A stretch of DNA of 64,000 nt from Carboxylicivirga linearis (GTDB lineage Bacteria; Bacteroidota; Bacteroidia; Bacteroidales; Marinilabiliaceae): positions 372,001 through 436,000 of the forward strand of contig NZ_JAGUCO010000003.1 in assembly GCF_018271995.1 (NCBI RefSeq), in the 5' to 3' direction. Shown here piece by piece: positions 62,491 to 64,000 of this stretch. The translations under genes were made by a program, and so were the position numbers. Below the pieces are notes generated by a model. The model was not told where the DNA came from and made no database searches. It worked only from the letters and a program-made list of their open reading frames with translations. Each line of letters starts with the position of its first letter. Positions within the stretch are counted from its first letter, which is position 1.

Positions 62491-62526
62491 AAAAAAGGAT
62501 GATAGCCGTTGCCATCATCCTTTTTT
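62491..62526 (+). terminator. Intrinsic terminator of GH115 operon
   Basis: AAAAAAGGATGAT (62491-62503) pairs with ATCATCCTTTTTT (62514-62526). T-run follows. The hairpin core recurs at 62697-62732. Confidence 0.9.
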
Positions 62527-62696
62527 ATTAACCTAAACCCAAATCTTGAAAAAAATCTACTGATAGGTATAATGCAAGTAGTGTGCCACAATAGTGTTGA
62601 AGAATCTTATCTAGTGTTAATTAAGGTTGAAGGCGAAAAGATGTGGCATCTATTTATAAATAAAAAAATCAATGGCAGCATTGTAATATCGTTCAT

Positions 62697-62732
62697 AAAA
62701 AAAGGATGAAAGCCGTTGCCATCATCCTTTTT
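62697..62732. terminator. Duplicated terminator hairpin
   Basis: AAAAGGATGA/TCATCCTTTT with the same GCCGTTGCC loop as the hairpin 200 bases upstream (one base change). It converges with the minus-strand GH2 gene. Confidence 0.88.
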
Positions 62733-62752
62733 AATTTTTAACTAAAACTAAT

Positions 62753-64000
62753 TTAATTCCTAAAATCAAAATCCAGTATCATTCGTATTCCTTCATCTCC
62801 AACTTTAATTCGGATATTACCCGGTTGGCTATGAGGTCCCTGATGGGCAATGGGTTTAAAGGATTGAATTGCTGGTATATCATACAAAAATGAAATATCA
62901 CCTTCAGGAAAATGTGGCATCGTTCTTCTCTGTCTACCTTTAGGTTCTTCCGGAGTAAATACTCTCATAAATACACCATCGGTTTCGGCATAAACCGTAA
63001 ACGGAGCATCATCTGATTGAATAGTAGCCCAGTATAGGTTCGCATGGTATCCTTTAAACTCAGGATATGTCAAACCATAATCACTTTCTCCTGTAATGGT
63101 GTTGTTATAATCTTTTTGCCAAAGGTTGTAATTGGTTCCTTTGATGCGGTTTTTCCATACCCGATATGGTCCACGACCAAACCACTGCATCCCTTTTGCT
63201 TTTTCTTCAGGGTAGGAGAATGATAAGCCAAAGTTACGTATCTCATCATCTGTAAAGGCATCATCAAATCCTTCTCCACCACGAGTTCTATTCAACATTA
63301 CCGCATTCATATTTAGTAAGCCTTCAGAATCCATTGACCAAACAATTGAGTCGATGGCTCCCAGGTATTTGGCTACAAACATGGCAGAATTGTCTTCTTG
63401 ACGAGTATAACATTCTTTGAATTGAATTTTCATACCCACAGCTACAGGACCATTGTTAAATGGAATGATGCCGGCATCATTTTTAACTTCCTCCAGTTGC
63501 CCATTTTCGTTGTTAAAAGTTACTCTTACTCCATTTGCCGATAAGGTGGTTTTACCTGTTTGTTCCGTTATGTTTACAGCGTTTGAGGGTTTCTTTGAAG
63601 AAGCTTGATTAGCAAAGTATTCGTGTGCATATTTTACAGGCCACGTCCAAGTACATATAGATTTACCATGTTTATCAAAAGCTTCAATTTCCAGTACATC
63701 TGCAGTAAAGAAATTGTCTGGTATATCTATTTTAGCCTTCCCGGTTTCGCCCGGATTAAGAGCAGGAAACTTAACCGTACCTTCACTGATGGTTGTTTGG
63801 TTTGCTCCTTTCAAAGGAGAATCTATTTTGTATAGTCTATACTCAGCCTTACAATCTTTCAGGTTAGTATATAAATAAGTGTTCGAAACAGTGAAATCAC
63901 CTTTAAATGATGGAGTGATAAACAATTGCTTGAACTGGATTGGAGCCCAAACTTCACGAACGGTAAATACACTTCCTTCTTTTTCGCGATAGGGGCCTAC
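62753..64000 (-). CDS. Beta-galactosidase GH2, C-terminal part (5' end outside window)
   Basis: Frame is open to the window end, starting GPYREKEGSVFTVREVWAPI on the minus strand. 416 visible residues: an immunoglobulin-like domain (KGDFTVSNTYLYTNLKDCKA) and the Bgal_small_N domain (ANGVRVTFNNENGQLEEVKND, GMQWFGRGPYRVWKNRIKG) as in LacZ-type GH2 enzymes. The catalytic TIM barrel lies beyond the window. The reading end is IRMILDFDFRN. Converges with GH115 and faces a terminator. Galactose release from a hemicellulose or arabinogalactan would fit the locus. Confidence 0.9.
   Translation of the reverse strand, partial: VGPYREKEGSVFTVREVWAPIQFKQLFITPSFKGDFTVSNTYLYTNLKDCKAEYRLYKIDSPLKGANQTTISEGTVKFPALNPGETGKAKIDIPDNFFTADVLEIEAFDKHGKSICTWTWPVKYAHEYFANQASSKKPSNAVNITEQTGKTTLSANGVRVTFNNENGQLEEVKNDAGIIPFNNGPVAVGMKIQFKECYTRQEDNSAMFVAKYLGAIDSIVWSMDSEGLLNMNAVMLNRTRGGEGFDDAFTDDEIRNFGLSFSYPEEKAKGMQWFGRGPYRVWKNRIKGTNYNLWQKDYNNTITGESDYGLTYPEFKGYHANLYWATIQSDDAPFTVYAETDGVFMRVFTPEEPKGRQRRTMPHFPEGDISFLYDIPAIQSFKPIAHQGPHSQPGNIRIKVGDEGIRMILDFDFRN

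Noticed and set aside
62509-62709. 66-codon frame between the two terminators
   Set aside because: Starts inside the first terminator hairpin and ends inside the second; no family, so treated as chance.

Overview
The window is a 64 kb piece of a low-GC (roughly 36 %) genome from the phylum Bacteroidota, most likely a Bacteroidales/Marinilabiliales-type free-living anaerobe or facultative anaerobe. Lineage evidence seen in the sequence: TonB receptor plus DUF4249 pair, a type IX secretion type-B sorting domain next to a PorP/SprF protein, a RemB-like gliding protein, a hybrid two-component system with a reg_prop sensor, and promoters of the TTTG-N19-23-TAnnTTTG type. Genus-level placement is inference. 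No prophage, insertion sequence, CRISPR array or integron is visible; the window is mostly chromosomal core and lineage-specific genes.

Layout. 1-5.6 kb: an Na+/alanine (AgcS) symporter cut by the window start, a lysine exporter split into two translationally coupled genes, and a TonB receptor with its DUF4249 lipoprotein. 5.6-9.1 kb (minus strand): folE, a carboxypeptidase-regulatory-like protein, a nitroreductase, and two neighbouring superoxide dismutases, one Fe-type and one Mn-type. 9.3-12 kb: a MATE exporter, a small membrane protein, a proline dehydrogenase. 12.3-18.3 kb: a 1639-residue PKD-repeat surface protein with a T9SS type-B tail, overlapping a PorP/SprF gene. 18.3-23.7 kb: Hsp20, envelope lipoproteins and barrel protein, a PepSY-type membrane protein, a stand-alone DsbD N-domain protein, a HAD phosphatase. 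23.7-33.5 kb: an intergenic zone with two near-identical 70-nt leader cassettes, a cobalamin riboswitch before the class III (anaerobic) ribonucleotide reductase nrdDG, then a second cobalamin riboswitch with a long leader before an AspT/YidE-type transporter and a three-gene acyl-CoA (propionyl-CoA type) carboxylase.

33.5-38.5 kb: a 229-bp multi-hairpin palindromic element, two identical tRNA-Lys(UUU) genes each with its own terminator, a MEMO1-AMMECR1 fusion plus its radical-SAM partner (AmmeMemoRadiSam), and a tandem hot-dog (MaoC-like) protein. 38.6-42.6 kb: an AsmA-like / DsbA-like / Cys-rich lipoprotein operon. 42.7-48.6 kb: an unassigned structured RNA, RemB-like protein, MutS2, a second candidate small RNA with a very good promoter and terminator, and a small repeat protein. 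48.8-54.4 kb: a NarL-type two-component pair, a hypothetical gene, an ECF sigma/anti-sigma-like operon facing a small membrane protein; both flanks of that divergent region carry the same TGTAACC-N16-CGTC promoter. 54.4-64 kb: a carbohydrate-utilisation locus with a GH43-like lipoprotein, a hybrid two-component system, a GH115 glucuronidase and a GH2 beta-galactosidase cut by the window end.

The best candidates for new biology are the twin ECF promoters, the two B12 riboswitch arrangements (nrdDG; transporter-carboxylase), the small RNAs at 42.8 and 48.1 kb, the AmmeMemoRadiSam pair, the AsmA-DsbA-Cys lipoprotein operon, and the duplicated leader cassettes. All functional assignments were made by reading the protein sequences; no database search was run.
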